Assembly (NCBI GenBank): GCA_037951165.1
Contig: JBBDHG010000019.1
Coordinates: forward strand, 5,170,001-5,234,000
Direction of reading: 5' to 3'
DNA from: Lophius americanus
Taxonomy: Eukaryota > Chordata > Actinopteri > Lophiiformes > Lophiidae
Length of the DNA: 64,000 nucleotides
How positions within the stretch are numbered: position 1 is the stretch's first letter; the number at the start of each line of letters is the position of its first letter. Made by a program: the position numbers and the translations under genes. A model generated the notes under the pieces. That model saw only the letters and a program-made list of their open reading frames with translations, was not told the DNA's origin and did no database searches. Positions 47,174 through 60,359 of the stretch are shown piece after piece.

Positions 47174-50100
47174 GAAATGGTACAGTAAGCGTTTGTGTCT
47201 GCGTAAACACCTGAGTGGTTGAGTGCCAGCGGGATGGAACAAGTGGCAATAAAGAGGCAGAGAAGAGATTGCTATCTGATGATGCTCACTGCAGCTTGCC
47301 TCACTTGTCTCTGTAATTTTGTCTGGATTGGTTGGTTGGAATATCTGCAGCTGGTTAGTTGTTCGAAAAGTGAATTGATTGAAAGATTGATAGGAGGAAA
47401 TAAGTTGGAAGAAGTTACAAAGACCAACTGGCAGAAGCGGCCACAGCATAATTAGGAACTAATCTGAAATAGGAGGGAATGATGAAGGACAGTTGTAGGG
47501 CAGAAGGTTGGTGAAAAGACGAGAACCTGAAGAGGAAACAGAAAAAACAAATATTTTAGTTAGACCTTTGTCACTCACTTGAAAACAGTGAAACACAAGT
47601 AATAATGCGTTTCATGAAAGTGAAACACACTTAAACACCAATGCTCTTTATATCATACTTTTCAATAATTCTGAACTCTATTGAATGTTTTAACACCATT
47701 TAACATCATTATTCCATTCCGTGTCAGGAGGTAGAACAGAGGCCATCTTGTGCAAGAAGCCCACAATTTGGTTCCTCAAAGGGGCTATCCAGCGCCTGTC
47801 TTCATTTTACAGAGAGAGAACACTTTCCCCATGATGTTCTGCGTATAACTGTCATTGATAATTATATTATATATATTAAGTCTTGTTTATTTATTTTAAC
47901 TTTTTACCATTGAGATAGAAAATACCTTCTGAAAAAGAGACATGGCCAACATAGCAGATTATCTTCTACGAAAGACTTTCGTTTTTAATGCCCTGGGAGG
48001 TAATCTGCTGCATGATATCGAACCACCAGTGACACTGTGGTGTGATGTTCAAATGAGGTATCCATTGTGTCCTTGCAAATCTTATGCTCCACTTGTACAT
48101 TATGCAACACACATGTATGAAACTGCAGAGACATAATCCAAATGTAGGTTTTAGGTTGAAGCAATAGATAAAGCTTTTGGGGCATGGAATTAGTTTGAAT
48201 GACTCCATGCTTAATAATGTGATGAATATTTTAAGATGGGTGTGATAAATTAACCTTGATATAACTGTAACTAAAATCAAAAATTTTTCGGACGTCTGAG
48301 TTATAGTACACCTAATTAATTTACAAATTATAGATATGATATATGTTTGAGGGAACAATGAAAGTGAACAAAATAAATAATGTGTTTCACTACTTAACTT
48401 AGCCAGTTTGAGTGTATTTCCCATAACCAAGTATGTCAAACATAGTATATCAACACAACACAACATCTTGTTTTTTTTAACCTGGAAAAAAATAAGTCTG
48501 AATATATTGTAATTTACTGTTAATTTTATTAACTATGTAACTGTAAACAGATTGACATAGTTTTAATATGGTATGTAACCATGATGTGGTATAATTTACT
48601 GATATTTTTTCGGGTAAAATTGTGGCAACCTCATTTGCCAAAATTTTAAAGTCTGTTAAAGAGAATTGCCGTAGAATGTACATAACAGATGAGGGGGGGG
48701 CATCAGAGACTTTTTGAGAGAAATTTGGTGGATGACGAGGCAACTGTTATGTCGGAGAATAAAAGCTCAACAAATTAATTTTGACTGAAACGGGAAGCAT
48801 TTTTTATCATCAATTTATAGTCATGTGAAAAGAGCAAGCAAATATTTTTCAAACGGATGTAATGTTTGTTTTTAAATGTTGTAGCCATCATTATCAGTAA
48901 GGGCAGAGCGGCATTGCTCAATTTGTAGTGTCATATTGTCGAAATTCAGGTTTATCTTCATATATTAAGTATGTGATCTGAGACAAAAGCTCACTTCAAA
49001 AATATTTAATAAAAGGCAAGTATTGGCCATGTGCAAACTGTCCCTCTCAATCTCATTTCTCAGTCTCAGATCCTTAAATTCCAATTCAACTATTGGGCTA
49101 GACTCACCCCTCTAATGTCAGATTTACATGTGCAGAACTCTCCTGTAAATTTAACAGTAATACATAATCAATGTGAGACTTTCAAAATAAAGCTTCTCGT
49201 CACATATTCTGACATATTCTGATTGTGACACTGTCACAGCTTAGTCAGCTTTACAAATAAAAAACGCTTGTTAGCTTGTGGAAAAGATTCTCTGTGTTGA
49301 AATATGGAAGTTAACTAAGGAACAAGCATATCGTATGTAAAATTATTTTACAAATGCATGAATTAAGATATGTTTGACTCAGTCCTTTTTTTTCTGAGCA
49401 ACGATTTGAGGTCAGAAATAAAAAAGTTCTGCCAAAACATTTTGGCACCTGTTTTGACACAAAAAGCTTTTCTTTTTTTTTTACACAGCATTGATTTCAA
49501 TTTAGGTCACATAATTACCCAGAAATATAAACCCATAAGTAACCCACAGAAACTATGGTGACACAAAACCATTTAGATACTATAAAAAGTTAAAAATCAA
49601 GGTTTTATCCCTTATTCCTAACTCTTGAAATGATGTTAGTAGATACAAATTTTCAATCCATCTAACAACTGTAGTCCTTCGATAATGTGTCATGAATTAA
49701 ATTTCCTAGTTTTCACAATATATTTTGAACAATTTCATATTAAACTTAATTTTTTACGGATATTTTCGTATCTTTTGTATTGTTAAACCCAATGAACATT
49801 CAATTTTGATATGTATTGTGGTCATACAGTTAAAATATGGAAATCTGTGTTCAGATGTTAAAGAAAAACAGACTGTCATGTTGAATTCTTTTCAATTGAG
49901 GAAAAGAGAAAATCCATAAAAGGCAGATGTAACATTTCTAATATCTAACAAGGGGCCGCAATTATTTCTACAATGTGTTCCGCATGGACCAATTTTCCAT
50001 TGGTCCATTTTAGTGGTCTATTTTGGTCTATTTTCTAGGGAAATTGGTTCTTGTTCTTGTGGGTTACTCCGGCATGGATGAGCCATGCTGGGCTTCCAAT

Positions 50101-51559
50101 TCTGTGACTATTACAGAATAAATACTGTTTTTCATCAAATAATATGAGAAAGCAGCAAAAATTTCTACATGTGATCATTTTTCATTGACATTTTGTTGTT
50201 GTTATTAGATAATATCCAACAGGTAATTGAATTATTATGATAATCTAATGCTAAATATAGTGAAAGTGAGATTTTGTGATGTTAAAGTCACCTTAGGACT
50301 CTTGACTGCTACGGTGAAGGTGGAGAGGCACCTACAGAGATGATGCCGCAGTTAACTGCAGAGTCATTCTGAGAGGCGGAGGTCACAGGCTGAAATATCT
50401 GAGGCATCGGTAGTTGGTCTCATGTTTGCTTAGCAGCACAGAGGAAGAAAAGGAAATGAATACAGTCACATAAGTAAAATGTATTCTTTGCTGGTCTTAA
50501 AAATACAATTCTCCAAGCCTTTTGCAAATTTTTACCCCCTTCATCTCTTCTCTGTTTTCCTCTGCTTACACTAATGTCAGACTCATTTATATAGCCGCAG
50601 CAGCAGTGCGCCATTAAAGCCTCGCTCCCCATCTCTCTGACTTTGGGTGTGTGTTGTACCCCCTGCGGAGGACCACACTCAATAATGCATAGCTGCGGGG
50701 CTAAGTTGAGCAGGCAGAGGCCTTCACGGCTCTGCAGGCACATCCTCCATTTTGTCCCAAATACAAAAGTGCATATCTCGCATCACAGAGCAGAGCAGGG
50801 CACAGAACACCTCTTCTTTTGCGAATGAAAGGTTGCATTATGAAAGCAGTTTTACCCAATAAGCTTAAGTTCTGGATGAAAAATTGTCTGCGGTGTCAAA
50901 CTGAGAACAACCTAGCAGGCAGAGATTGGAGCAGACAGTGCAGCATCCTCTGCAGGTGGAGTGAAGCTGTAAGAGAATAAACATGGCTTTCAGATTAAGC
51001 TGTGAAGTTCGTTCTTTGGAATACAGCAGACAGGCTGGAGGGCATCTCCAACAAAGTATAAATCAAAATTTTTTGTTGAACTGACCTATAATCTTCTATA
51101 CGCCATCCATCACAGGTCCTCTCTAATATCTGGGTCAGGGTGGCAGCAGTCTGAGCAATGTGGACCTGATTTTTTCTCTTCCAGCTACTCCTGGGGGGCC
51201 CTGAGGCACTCTTAGACGAGGGTCCGTTTCATTTGCTCAGAGTTTCCCTCAGGGTCTCCTAACAGTTTAATCCAGAATGCATCAGGGTATCCTTATCAGC
51301 TGCTCAACCCACTAGTGAAATAATCTACCAAACAATATTCAAAAGAATCAGGAAAATGGCCTCTTCTTCTGACATGGAGAACACGGCTGATAATAATCAT
51401 TTTTGTCTCGTGGGTGGAACAAATTGTAATGGCTTGATGACTTGATTTATGCAGCTACAGACCCTTAGGTCTTGTTGGGTTTTCCCAGTTTACAGTGGCT
51501 GTACCTACCAAGAAAGGTATGAAGGAAGGGTAAGATACAACAGATACTACAAAATGTTA
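47174..51559. other. No gene recognised; one 10-bp hairpin
   Basis: The largest frame, 47966-48466 (minus, 166 codons), is leucine/serine/isoleucine-rich AT-driven sequence without a domain. 48477-48743 and 50420-50743 (minus) are also unrecognised. ATGGACCAAT (49984-49993) pairs with ATTGGTCCAT (49999-50008) around TTTCC. Bases 50560-50760 are GC-richer, but show no exon that I can support. Confidence 0.45.
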
Positions 51560-52320
51560 TAGACCCATGGACCTGAGTAAGAGGGAGAAATGGATTGATG
51601 TTGGGAAAGTTTGTTCCATATTTCCACCACTAGAGGGAGATTTATCGCAAAAACTTTATTGGCCTTTATTTTTCAACCATTGGCAGATTTAGTCCAAATC
51701 TGGTGTGTATAAATATACTCAATAAGTTTATCTAACATGCATCCTATTTTACTGAAAGAGTTCAAATTCCACTCATGAAGGGAAGCCTTTTTTCTTTTTT
51801 TCTTTTTTTTTACAAAAGATCCAAATGTTTCTCAGACATGACATCCCAACCATTGGTCTGATTTAGTCCAAACTTACCTAATATGAACGGCCTCAAGAAG
51901 ATTTAACTTGTATTTGTTATATTTTACTGTAATTGATTTGACAGTAACCGTTTTTTGACTGTAACTTCCCAACCAAATATCTGATTATGTCCAAATTGGC
52001 TCATATTAATCTAAATAGAAATATGTCTTCCATATATAAATTATTTCACTATAATAGTTACTATTATATACTCATCGGGCGAGAGATTTGCGGAAAACCC
52101 AATTTCTCATTTGTAACTTCCCAGACGTATGTCCAATTTTGTTTTCATTTCGCTCAAATGAATTGCCACAGGGAAATCTTTTGTTTTATTGCTAAGCGCG
52201 GAATCCATAGTTAACTGTATTTATCTTCATTATTGAGTCAATATTGGGTCTGGTCTTAGAACATATTGCTGAATTCAATAGCGAGGTTTAGTCATTATGG
52301 ACTCTTTGAGATTATTAATG
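51560..52320 (+). repeat. Family A interspersed repeat, longest copy
   Basis: The head (GGATTGATGTTGGGAAAG, CCACCACTAGAGGGAG) lies at about 51592-51642. Four variants of one module follow at about 51674, 51846, 51966 and 52120: CAACCATTGGCAGATTTAGT, CAACCATTGGTCTGATTTAG, CCAACCAAATATCTGATTAT and CCAGACGTATGTCCAATTTT, each followed by a TCCAAA-like phrase. Spacings are about 171, 121 and 156 bases. The block at 52255-52320 (CTTAGAACATATTGCTGAAT, ATGGACTCTTTGAGATTATT) matches 23540-23610. The usual TAGGCCTAGTT tail is absent. The frame 51987-52214 is a by-product. Confidence 0.65.
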
Positions 52321-53559
52321 AGTCACACAATAATAGGCGGATAATAATAATAAATAATAATACATTTCATTCAAATCTCAAAGAGCTGGAATTCAATAGT
52401 CCAATCTACACTGGTCCTGTTTTCAAGCATTAGAACCAAAAGTTTACTCCTTCCCACCACGCCAGTAGCCTTGGACGCTGCATAGACACGTTTCATGTAG
52501 TGGTAATGTCTCCTGAATAGCATTCATCGGCAATGTTATACGACACGCTGGACCTTGCTTACAGCTCTAACACTTATTCATTGGGGCACATTTGGGACTT
52601 GTCAATATACTTCTCATATGAAGTAGTTCACAGCCACTAAACAGCTGCACAATCCCTGATGTTGCTTTGTAGAAAACATCCTTAATGATGCCATTGTGGT
52701 AATCTGGATTTAGTCTTTGTGACTACAAATTTTGGAACATAAAAAATTGGACATCTAGTGTCTAGCAAAATCTGTCTTCCGTGACCCATTGCAATACTTT
52801 GCCTTTGGCCAGATGAATAGCTAAAGCTCAGTAGTCATCTGCACCATTCCATCTCCTGGCAGGTTGGTTCAAGCCCCCACTTGCAATTTATCACAGACAA
52901 ACAACATTCAAACTAGGTATTATGTCATTAGCCTTTCACTGATATGAGCGCCGATCAAGGTGAATCTGTGCTTAGTAGTAGAGATACAAATAAAAACAAT
53001 ACGCTATCATGCACGCTGATCAAATTACAGCACAATGTAAAACAGGATTGATAATGAGTCAGAGAGGCCAAAGGATAAATACTGCAATGGCCTTTTTAAA
53101 AACATTTCTGTCTGACATTGTTTTTCATACAAAAAGAACAACAGTGATGTAAAGAGAAATAATTTACCTGTAGCGCTAAAGGCCAGCTGGTGAAATGCCT
53201 CGTAATAGCTCTCATTAAATCTGCATGTCCATTTATGTGTCCAAAGTGTTTATGTGTTAATGTCTCAAGGTCGCTGTGATTGAATAATCCCTTCAAAGTA
53301 AAATGCCACAGGCAAACAATATAAAAACAACAACTGTTGCATAGAGGCTTTGGTTTGGCTGCTGTTGTTATTTCTAGACAACATAGGGCATTTCAAACTG
53401 GTTTAAACCTAAAATCCCCTGCTTCATTGAAAACAAAAGTGATGGTTCATTTATTTCAACTCTTAGATTATAGTTCCAAAAGCATAATATGAAATCGTAT
53501 TCATATAATGTAGTATGTTTATGCATTGTCTATTGTTTGGTACTTTATAAGTGTCCCCA
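52321..53559. other. No feature recognised
   Basis: Short AATAAT tract at 52343-52362. The frame 53096-53296 (minus) has no domain. Confidence 0.5.
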
Positions 53560-54240
53560 TTAACTCAACTCAATTAAACTTTATGTATGACCATGTATAA
53601 AAACATCAGAGTTTTCCAAAGTGCTGTACAGTCTATAAATTGCTTAGGCACATCATAAAAACATCAATTGAAAGAAACAATTGCAAAAAAAATAAATGTC
53701 CAACACGTATCCTGGATTGAAAGCCAAGGAATAAAAATGGGTCTTAAAGTGAGATTTAAAAACAGACAGCGTGGGGGCTTACCTGACATGAGGGGGCAGT
53801 TTATTCCACAGCTTAGGGGTTGTAACAGGGAAAGCTTGTTCGCCCCTCATTTTCAGTTTTGATACAGGTGGTCAGCAGACCTCAGTGATTTTGAGGGAAT
53901 AGAAAAATCTGTAGGTGGGTGCTGACCCGTATAAAGATTTAAAAAGAAACAATAAAACATTAAAATGAATCCTAAAACTTACGGTAGCCAGTGAAGGGAG
54001 ATTACAATAGTGGAGATGTGCTCTCGCTTCCGTGAGCCTGTTAAAAGTCAAGCGCTGCCATTTTGAACCAACTGCAAAGTGAGAGGGCTCGCGCCAAAAT
54101 AAAGTGCATTCAAGCAGTCCAGGCTGGTTGTCATGAAAGCAAGAATAAGCTTTTCAAAACCATTAAGTGTTAAAAAGGTCTTTGCCTTAGTTAAAGCCTC
54201 AACTGATAAACGGATTCAACCACAGAGTGGATCTGTTCAT
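53560..54240 (+). repeat. Common teleost interspersed repeat, class undecided
   Basis: Recognised by ordered landmarks: CCAAAGTGCTGTACAGTCTA (53615), AGGGGGCAGTTTATTCCACAG (shortened here to GGCAGTTTATTCCACAG, 53796-53812), GTAGCCAGTGAAGGGAG (53983), GCCATTTTGAACCAACTGC (54057) and AAGCAGTCCAGGCTGG (54111), then a segment on AACCACAGAGTGGATCTG. These occur in the same order in a repeat present throughout fish genomes. I know of no protein product. The frame 53668-53862 is a by-product. The distal part of the same type is at 36465-36605. Confidence 0.6.
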
Positions 54241-54680
54241 CAGAGATGTTATTCCTAACTGTGGCAATCTAACAAAAAAGAATAGAAAATTTTAGCAAGC
54301 GTCAGTGGATGCGTTCAGACTGGCAGGCTGGAGGGCAAGGATGGAATTAATTGTTTTAAAAAGATTAAGAGGTTTGTGACAATTATTTGAAAAAATGTCA
54401 GAGAAATGTTTTGTCTTTGTAGATTTATCAGTCCTCTGATATCATCTTCAGCTTTCTTTTATAATTTCATAAGACAACTGAAGCTCATCCACGTTCCGCT
54501 TGCGCTCTGCTTTCCTGTACTCACGTCTCGTAGCACGAGTCGTGTCATTCAGCCAGGGCTCAGATTTTGTCTCGGGATTCCTCATTTTAAGTGGGGCAAC
54601 ACTGTCCAAAAATATTTTCACAAGCAGAGAAAAATTATGTAGTTTGTTCCTCAGAACGGAAAAAGACACTTGGATTGAAA
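54241..54680 (-). mobile_element. LINE fragment (Rex1/CR1-like), minus strand
   Basis: A piece of a non-LTR retrotransposon upstream of its reverse-transcriptase palm. On the minus strand the coding similarity runs in order: VAPLKMRNPETKSEPWLND, RREYRKAERKRN, then, after a frameshift near 54445, TKHFSDIFSNNCHKPLNLFK followed by TINSI, then a worn block with RNNISDEQIHSVVESV at about 54200-54260. No polymerase motifs follow. It lies directly against the repeat at 53560-54240, and the exact junction (54200-54260) is uncertain. Confidence 0.65.
54448..54669 (-). pseudogene. LINE ORF fragment
   Basis: A 73-codon frame. Residues 25-30 (APLKMR) and 38-42 (PWLND), followed by the basic stretch RREYRKAERKRN (48-59), match the linker between endonuclease and reverse transcriptase in Rex1/CR1-like fish LINEs. 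A stop after residue 73 breaks the ancestral frame, which continues in a different frame below 54445. The first Met is internal. Confidence 0.65.
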
Positions 54681-55834
<1,154 letters not shown>

Positions 55835-55926
55835 TGATGGTCACAGTGGGAGATTAAAGATACTGAGGTGGATAGACAGAAACAGGATTCTCCTTTTAAT
55901 GTCATGCATACAAATAAACATAGAAA

Positions 55927-55950
55927 TACACACACACACACACACACACA
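55927..55950. repeat. (AC)n microsatellite
   Basis: Eleven to twelve AC units, in inverted orientation to the nearby (GT)n. Confidence 0.95.
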
Positions 55951-56164
55951 TGCTCAAATAGGGCTGGAAGTGGCAGCTGTGATTGAAGTCAGTCATGAGA
56001 ATGACAGAGCGGGGCAGCATACATAAACCCAGTTATATTGCCAGGAGGAGAGAACTGGTACAGTTTGTCTGGAGAGAGGCGATTAAACAGCGAAGGCGCT
56101 AAGTTTGGGAAAGACCATGGGAGGATGAGGCATGAGGAGAAGAAGAGAGAAAACAAGGAGCAGG
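55951..56164. other. No feature recognised
   Basis: Purine-rich around 56095-56165; the frame 56038-56220 has no domain of its own. Confidence 0.4.
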
Positions 56165-56640
56165 AAGAGTCAAACAGATATCGTTGGTTTTCTTCAAACT
56201 GGCTCAAAATGCAGCAGTAGGTCTTCTTACTGGTTTTGACGGAAGACCTAAACATCTCTCCTACTCTTTTAATTGTAGAAATTACTTTCAGGATTTTGTT
56301 GATCACTCTTAAAACTTTTGAGTGTGGCTCCAAATTTTGTGAAAAAAAACTCATAAGCCCTCAAGGTGCCTTGGCTTTGGATTGAGGAAGCCAAACAGAT
56401 GAGGCTCTTTGAATCAGAGGCCTTTCCTTTTAACACATTTTTACTGACACACTTTATATGATGTCAACAGCTTTGTTCTAGTATCACAGCACATTTAGCT
56501 AACTTGTGTTATTTCTCCTTTTCTGTTATTGCTTTTATATCATGATTGAGACTTCATCTTTTACTTTTATTTATGTATTTTGTTCTATTTTGTATCATTG
56601 TTTTATCCCTTTTAGTGCATATTATCTATGGGAGGTGATG
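56165..56640 (+). mobile_element. LINE 3' end, plus strand
   Basis: A short frame near 56187-56311 reads FFKLAQNAAVGLLTGF, matching the QLVQNAAARLLTG block near the C-terminus of L2/CR1/Rex1-like LINE proteins. NYFQDFVDHS follows, then a stop. After it come GAGTGTGGCTCCAAATTTTG, GCCTTGGCTTTGGATTGAGG and TTAACACATTTTTACTGACA, the usual order of the LINE 3' coding end. An AT-rich 3' untranslated region with TTTTATTTATG-type sequence follows. Deletions are evident between these landmarks. The frame 55989-56354 on the opposite strand is a shadow. Confidence 0.6.
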
Positions 56641-57448
56641 TTTTCTATTTATTGCTTTTTATCTATAATCTCTTTATATTTTATTTTTATTTGTTTTCTC
56701 ACAGCTTTCTCCAAATTTATCTCTTGCATATTTCAGTCCTCTTCTTTTTCAAAAAAAAAAAACGTGTTTTCTAGGCTGATGATTTAAGGCTAGCCATGAG
56801 TAGTAGCTATTATACCAGTTAAAAGCCCATTGATATACAAATGTAATAACACGGTAGTAACTGTTTAATACAAGTTAGCATGGAAAAAATAGGTATTTAG
56901 GAAAAAGATTAAACCTAATTGGGCTACGGTATACACTCTGGGACCTGATCACCCTGGAGGGCTGCCTCAGGGGAGGGTATATTTGAGCAACAGTTTGAAA
57001 CATCCGTTGATTCTGAGATATAAAACTGATGATGTATCCTGAAATTTATCACGTAGTCCTAATCAGAACTCATTTTACTATTTGTGCTAAAAAGGTCCAG
57101 AGTCATTGACCCAAGTTTAAGGATGGGTACCAGTAGCCAAGAAGTGGGTCTGTCTGAAAGTTTGTCTATCAACAGCTGATTAATTTCCCTTCTGATCATT
57201 TATTCTGCCTCTTTGCCGTTAATTTGGCTGAAATATGCAGTCATGCTCGCACGTCGACAGCCTCTCACTCAGATATTCTAAAACCACTCAATCATGGTTA
57301 ATGAAAAATATTACATGCTAGACTGCCCCACTTGTCCTCAGCTCACTTTGGCGTGATTCCTTCAGTATTGTGCTAACAGAAACAAGAATATTATAATATC
57401 TCAATGTTAAGATGTAAATGAAATGCATTGATTACTAAAAAATTTTAA
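56641..57448. other. No feature recognised
   Basis: The 93-codon frame 56506-56787 is a phenylalanine-rich translation of T-rich DNA, not a gene. Confidence 0.5.
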
Positions 57449-58350
57449 GTGCCGTGCGGTGAGGTTTGTGGCAGGTGAGGTACTGACACTTTCAGAGTCA
57501 GATTTACAAATATATGAATTCTCTACACACACACAGGTAAGGTATATATCTGAAAAGAAGAACATTAAATTTGTATCGGCTCAAAGAAAGAAAGCATTTG
57601 TTCTGCTCCTTTGTCTGTTCAGAATCTTACAACTCAAATCAAATTGCAGTCATCATTTAGTTCCTAAATCATAGGTTCACCCCATTTTTTGAAAAAATCC
57701 CCAAAAACTATAGAAATTAGAAAAAAATGTAAACGTGTTATTTTCTGTTTCTGTCATTACTCCTCTTACAATCAATTTTCTTGTGGTGGCTTGGATATAG
57801 ATTATTCCATTTTTGCAGCAAGAGCAAAATATAAAATAACGGACTACTGTAGTGAACTTGAATCTCTGATTTTGTCTCTGCATAGAAGAAGAGCCACAGC
57901 GGAACCAGCATAAACCGGCGTACTGAGGAACCAGCTCAGTACGCCCCCTTAAGCGTGGCAGATGAACTGCCTTACCTTGAGCTTTCTCATTACGGTTATC
58001 AGTCATATCAGCAAAACTAAATATGTTAAACACATATGTGAAATAGGTTACTTATTCTAAGGAAAGTGAGGACATATAATAAAATGTCTACAAACATTAC
58101 ATTGGTGACAAACAGGTGAGAAAGAAAAAGGCATGCGCTCAACCCAGTTTCTGAGGGACTGCACTCACTCCACGAGTCTCCTCTCTATTTGAATTGGAAA
58201 TAGGCAAATTCAGCGATATTGATTATGAAAAATGAATGAAATGATTGGAATATACAGAAATTGTATCAGTAGCACATATCTGTGGACACATATTAATATT
58301 TATTTCACCTTTATTTGTTATTTACTTTTCATGCCTCCCTGACGGCACAT
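57449..58350 (+). mobile_element. Non-autonomous DNA element with inverted ends
   Basis: About 900 bp. The left end reads GTGCCGTGCGGTGAGG (57449-57464). The right end, reversed, reads GTGCCGTCAGGGAGGC, so seven terminal bases are identical and the GG-GAGG block is shared. Inner landmarks shared with 28612-29010 are GGTTCACCCCATTT, CATTACTCCTCTTACAATCA, AGCAAAACTAAATATGTTAA, AAATGTCTACAAACATTACA and CCTCTCTATTTGAAT. No transposase is encoded. The frames 57459-57674, 57677-58033 and 57689-57913 lack domains. The superfamily is uncertain; hAT-like is possible. The target duplication is not clear. Confidence 0.6.
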
Positions 58351-58859
58351 CCCTGGTGAGGGGTGGGGTTTTTAGCACAGGCATATTGAGATATTGATAG
58401 AAATAAAAAAGAAGGAAATGCTTTACATGATGACGACAGACCATTCTATCGGGAATGATGAAAAGATGACATATTCAGACCGAGAATGGAGGAAAAGCAA
58501 ATGGCAGAGAAGATTTTATACAGCGGGGCTACAGCACATAAATAGGCCTCAAAGATGGCCCCCTCATTCAGGCTATTGTCAGTGAGGGAGGAGGAGAGAT
58601 GGTCGGGCTGTGACTAAGTTAAAAAGTAATTCTCACAATGTGAAGGGTGTTAACAGCAACATAGACATTAGGAATGGTCAACTCAAATTCTTCCTGAAAG
58701 CACAGAAACTTGAGATCACAACACAGTAGCAAAAATATGTTGCTCAATGGGCTAAACCCATATTTATTTCATATGATTTTATATTGCCAATGCACAGTAT
58801 TTCCAAAACCAAAATAGGTGAGCAAGTGTCTCTTTACATGGTAACTTCATCCACTACTA
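58351..58859. other. No feature recognised
   Basis: The frame 58394-58585 has no motif. Confidence 0.5.
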
Positions 58860-58931
58860 CCACAACCGGGTGAATGCTTGCTCGTCTTGTAAACTGCTTT
58901 GAGTGGTTGAGTGGAATAGAGAGGTGCCCTA
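58860..58931 (+). mobile_element. SINE tail fragment
   Basis: TTGTAAACTGCTTTGAGTGG, then GGTGCCCTATA, is the 3' signature of the SINE type at 6193-6790 (GTAAAGCGCTTTGAGTGGTC, then GCGCTATATAA). The tail breaks off at the TA where the Tc1 derivative begins, and may resume at 59425-59436. Confidence 0.55.
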
Positions 58932-59135
58932 TACACAAATCAGCCATAACATGAAAACTGCATTGAATAATATTGAATAGGTGCCATCATAACAGCTCTC
59001 TGCTATGTGTGTGATCTGACACCATTCCATCAGAGCCAGCATGAACTTTTCAGGTAGATTTCCCATAGCTCTTTTGTGCAACCAGACGGCATAAGCTAGC
59101 CTCACCATATCTATCACTGAGCCTTGGGCGACCAT
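58929..59135 (-). pseudogene. Tc1-like transposase N-terminal remnant
   Basis: A 68-codon frame that begins inside the former DNA-binding region. Residues 1-30 fit the linker after the helix-turn-helix, with a VRLAYAVWLHKRA segment where VRSDRRATVAQIA-like sequence is expected. The last 25 residues are read through the deletion joint and the terminal repeat, and are not ancestral. It is not a functional protein. Confidence 0.55.
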
Positions 59136-59424
59136 GACCCAGTGGTCAGTTCACCTGTTTTCCTTTCCCGGACCAGTTGGGTATACACTAACCGCTGCAG
59201 ATCAGGAGCAGGGAACATGACCTGCAGTTCTGGAGATGCTCTGACCCAATCATCTAACCATCACACTTTGGCCCTTGTCATTCAGATCCTCATGATTTCC
59301 CATTCCTCCTGTTTCAGACACTACGATTCTAAGGAAAACATGTTCAGTTGCCATTATAAAGGGAAAATCAATATTAATCTGATTCCACCTGTCAGTTGTT
59401 ATAATACAATGGCTGATCTTTGTA
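58932..59424 (-). mobile_element. Internally deleted Tc1-like transposon, both ends present
   Basis: The left end TACACAAATCAGCCATAACA (from 58932) and the right end GGCTGATCTTTGTA (59411-59424) are imperfect inverted repeats. A TA at 58930-58931 fits the Tc1 target site. Bases 58990-59400 match the N-terminal, DNA-binding half of the transposase on the minus strand (CTGAGCCTTGGGCGACCATG, GGAGATGCTCTGACCCAATC, CACACTTTGGCCCTTGTC). The C-terminal catalytic half is missing, replaced by a short join near 58980. Same family as 70-560 and 9282-9718. The element needs an outside transposase to move. Confidence 0.8.
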
Positions 59425-59436
59425 TGTGAAATGTAT

Positions 59437-60359
59437 CAAAAAAATAATATATAAGAAATAACTATTTTTTACATATTACAAACCCTACACTCATTTCAGA
59501 CAGATTGTGCCTTCACGTCTGAAAAGTCCAGACAGCTTTTTCTAATAGAGACAGCTTTAAATGGCTGAAGGTCAGGCTCTATATACAGATGGTACAAGTT
59601 GTCGCAGTTATATAAGGCAAGAGAATAAGCTAATCAACAGCCTTGATTTACTCTTGTGAATAAAGCTTTAGAAAACGCTTTACATACCATAATATTTTAA
59701 ATAAGAATGACTGAGAAATAAGATAGAGAAGAAAACACAACCACTACTCCTCTTTTCATACACCTTATTGTTAAGTGGAAATTGTGAAAAAGAATATTGG
59801 CTGGATCTTCCATTCAAAGGTATTTACTGTGTCTAGTTTAGGTCTTTCTCTCCTGAAAGGCTATTCAGAACCCATTTCAACAAGGATTCTGGTGTTTTTG
59901 TGCTGATAAAAGGACGGTAGTTGAAATTCAAATTGACTGTTGAAGGCTGGCAGCTGCAGCAGGTAGCAGCTGTCATAACATTCCTGGTAGTGAATTACAG
60001 GAGTAATTTTCACATGTTTACACATTGGATATCCTCATTTTGTTGTGAGAGTCCATTTTTCCTGATACTGCATCAGCGGAGACATTTTGAAAATATTTTA
60101 TTATTATCATAGCTGAAGGTTAGCTTCCGCATGATACCTCGACAGTAAAGGACGATTTCTATCTGACTGCTGTCATGTGTGACACAAAAGACGGATTTCG
60201 GCAGCACAGACCTGAAAAGTTACAATGTTTCATTGCATCCAAACCCATTCATGACACCCAAGTCCATAAGATCAGTAGTTCAACCAGAGACTGGCCAGAA
60301 ACTCCTCTCACTGCATGCGAAAGAGACCTTAGTAGCACTTCTGAAAGTAAATCTGAAAA
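59437..60359. other. No feature recognised
   Basis: The frames 59921-60112, 60175-60390 and 60179-60469 have no motif. Confidence 0.5.

Noticed and set aside
46973..47449. 158-codon minus-strand frame
   Set aside because: Its histidine/threonine core is a translation of the (GT)n microsatellite. The ends have no domain.
47966..48466. 166-codon minus-strand frame, the longest in the window
   Set aside because: AT-driven composition, no motif, no supporting splice or promoter signals, and no neighbour context.
50420..50743. 107-codon minus-strand frame in GC-richer DNA
   Set aside because: No recognisable domain; the plus strand is open over part of the same stretch.
57500..57545. Possible short exon between TTTCAG and CACACAG/GTAAGG
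   Set aside because: It lies inside the inverted-ended DNA element, and the acceptor and donor fall on simple-repeat-like sequence.
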